NCBI GenBank assembly: GCA_003566875.1
Contig: PXBQ01000242.1
Location: 1-6,783 of the forward strand
Source: Spirochaetaceae bacterium
GTDB lineage: Bacteria > Spirochaetota > Spirochaetia > DSM-27196 > PXBQ01
Direction of reading: 5' to 3'
DNA: 6,783 bases
Of the stretch, positions 5,395-6,783 are shown in pieces. The translations under genes and the position numbers were made by a program. Numbering within the stretch: position 1 is the first letter of the stretch; each line of letters begins with the position of its first letter. A model generated the notes under the pieces. The model did not search any database, was not told where the DNA came from, and worked only from the letters and a program-made list of their open reading frames with translations.

Positions 5395-6783
5395 ATGAAA
5401 AAGCGACTAATCACCTCCGCCTTGCCGTACGTCAACAATATTCCGCACCTCGGGAACCTGATTCAGGTGCTTTCGGCCGACGTTTTTGCGCGCTTCTGTC
5501 GTGAGCGCGGCTACGAGACCCTCTACGTCTGTGGCACCGACGAGTACGGTACCGCGACCGAAACGCGCGCGCGCGAAGAGGGGATAACTCCAAAAGAGCT
5601 GTGTTCGCGCTACTACACGATCCACAAGGAAATTTACGACTGGTTCAACATCTCGTTCGACAAGTTCGGCCGAACGTCGACGCCCGAACAGACCGAGATA
5701 ACGCAGGGAATCTTCCTGAAGCTGTACAAGAACGGATACATCAGCGAACAGAGCGTGCAGCAGCTGTACTCCGAAGAGTCGCAGATGTTCCTTGCCGACC
5801 GGTACGTGCGGGGCACGTGTCCACACTGCTCGTACGCCGAGGCACGCGGCGATCAATGCGAGAACTGCGGTAAACTGCTCGATCCGTCGGACTTGATCGA
5901 GCCGCGGAGTATGTTCGATAACTCGCGTCCGGTCCTGCGCGAGACGAAGCACCTTTACATCGACCTGCCGGCGATCCGGCCGATTCTTGAGAAATGGATC
6001 GCCGAAGCGAGTGTGAAAGGGTTCTGGGCGCACAACGCGGTCAAAATGACGCAGGCGTGGATCCGCGACGGGCTCAAGGAGCGGGCGATTACGCGCGACC
6101 TCAAGTGGGGCATCCCGGTTCCACTCGACGGCTTCCGCGAGAAGGTGTTCTACGTCTGGTTCGACGCTCCGATCGGGTACATCTCGATCACCGCGACGTA
6201 TACGCCGGACTGGGAGTCGTGGTGGAAGAATCCCGACGAGGTCGAGTTGTTTCAGTTCATCGGGAAGGACAACATCCCGTTCCACACCGTGATCTTCCCG
6301 TCGTCGCTGCTCGGGAGTGGAGAGAACTGGACGATGCTCCACCACATGTCGTCGACCGAGTACATGAACTACGAGACCGGTAAGTTCTCGAAGAGCGCGG
6401 GGGTCGGCGTGTTCGGAAACGACGCGAAAGATACCGGGATACCGGCCGACGTCTGGCGCTTCTACATCTTCTACAACCGCCCCGAGACGTCCGATTATGT
6501 CTTCACGTGGCGTGAGTTCCAGGAGAAGACAAACGGCGAGCTGATCGGGAACCTCGGGAACCTCGTGAACCGCACGCTTACGTTCGTGCATCGGTACTAC
6601 GACGGAAAGGTCGCGGCAGAAGGCGTGCAGTCGCCGTTCCGCACCGACGTCGCCGAACGCGAAGAGGCGATCACGGCTCACCTCGAGCGTGCGGAGCTAC
6701 GCGACGCGTTCCGGAAGGTCTTCGCGCTCGCCTCGTACGGGAACAAGGCGTTTCAGGATTATGAGCCGTGGAAGAGACGCGCC
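5395..6783 (+). CDS. metG: Methionyl-tRNA synthetase, archaeal/eukaryotic-like type (3' end outside window)
   Basis: The first 463 codons of methionyl-tRNA synthetase (class Ia), which charges tRNA-Met with methionine in the cytoplasm, are present. The catalytic Rossmann domain starts at once with ITSALPYVNNIPHLGN (6-21), HLGN being the HIGH signature. GTDEYGTATETRA (47-59) follows. The connective peptide has one zinc knuckle, C142-PH-C145 and C155-EN-C158. FYVWFDAPIGY (252-262) and FQFIGKDNIPFH (286-297) line the active site, and the KMSKS loop reads KFSKS (330-334). The helical anticodon-binding domain begins about residue 370, with NLGNLVNRTL (386-395) and NEPWK-like YEPWK (456-460). The wording of many segments (GTDEYGTATET, ITRDLKWG, NYETGKFSKSAGVGVFG, DTGIPADVWRFY) is that of eukaryotic cytosolic and archaeal enzymes, not of the E. 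coli form. Such a type is known in spirochaetes and is attributed to ancient transfer. The start is set by the N-terminal length and the promoter 6 nt upstream; there is no Shine-Dalgarno. Confidence 0.97.
   Translation, partial: MKKRLITSALPYVNNIPHLGNLIQVLSADVFARFCRERGYETLYVCGTDEYGTATETRAREEGITPKELCSRYYTIHKEIYDWFNISFDKFGRTSTPEQTEITQGIFLKLYKNGYISEQSVQQLYSEESQMFLADRYVRGTCPHCSYAEARGDQCENCGKLLDPSDLIEPRSMFDNSRPVLRETKHLYIDLPAIRPILEKWIAEASVKGFWAHNAVKMTQAWIRDGLKERAITRDLKWGIPVPLDGFREKVFYVWFDAPIGYISITATYTPDWESWWKNPDEVELFQFIGKDNIPFHTVIFPSSLLGSGENWTMLHHMSSTEYMNYETGKFSKSAGVGVFGNDAKDTGIPADVWRFYIFYNRPETSDYVFTWREFQEKTNGELIGNLGNLVNRTLTFVHRYYDGKVAAEGVQSPFRTDVAEREEAITAHLERAELRDAFRKVFALASYGNKAFQDYEPWKRRA

Noticed and set aside
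5407..6681. Open frame of 424 codons on the minus strand
   Set aside because: It is antisense to metG, has biased Arg/Val/Asp composition and no domain, while metG is convincing throughout.

Overview
The window is a GC-rich piece of bacterial chromosome carrying six protein genes with almost no spare space. The best guess for the source is a free-living spirochaete (phylum Spirochaetota). The main reason is the methionyl-tRNA synthetase, which is of the archaeal/eukaryotic kind that spirochaetes are known to carry; a MurE with a non-standard amino-acid-selection motif and the HflK/HflC pair fit this but do not prove it. No rRNA, tRNA, CRISPR array, insertion sequence or phage gene was seen. 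No stretch over 300 bases lacks a gene.

Layout from left to right: (1) 1-1066, minus strand, a secreted and membrane-anchored protein with an M28 (zinc aminopeptidase-like) fold whose metal ligands look mostly lost; its 3' end lies outside the window. (2) 1132-1641, plus strand, a small FMN nitroreductase-family protein, divergent from gene 1 across 65 bp that holds two overlapping promoters. (3) 1660-3201, minus strand, MurE, the third amino-acid ligase of peptidoglycan precursor synthesis, convergent with gene 2 across 18 bp. (4) A strong Rho-independent terminator at 3251-3290, followed at once on the minus strand by the murE promoter. (5) 3309-5287, minus strand, the hflK-hflC operon, whose stop and start codons overlap as TAATG. 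(6) 5395-6783, plus strand, metG (methionyl-tRNA synthetase), cut by the right window edge and divergent from hflK.

The genes are mainly housekeeping: cell wall (murE), membrane protein quality control (hflKC, normally partners of the FtsH protease), translation (metG), plus a redox enzyme and an exported protein of unknown role. They look like independent transcription units apart from hflK-hflC.

The most interesting signal is in gene expression. Three genes (the M28-like gene, murE and metG) each have a TTGAC-type -35 box, an 18-nt spacer and a TATNNT/TATACA -10 box ending only 6-9 nt before the ATG, with no Shine-Dalgarno sequence. This predicts leaderless mRNAs. The nitroreductase, hflK and hflC instead have clear Shine-Dalgarno sites. 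I see no evidence for a new defence, mobile or biosynthetic system in this window.
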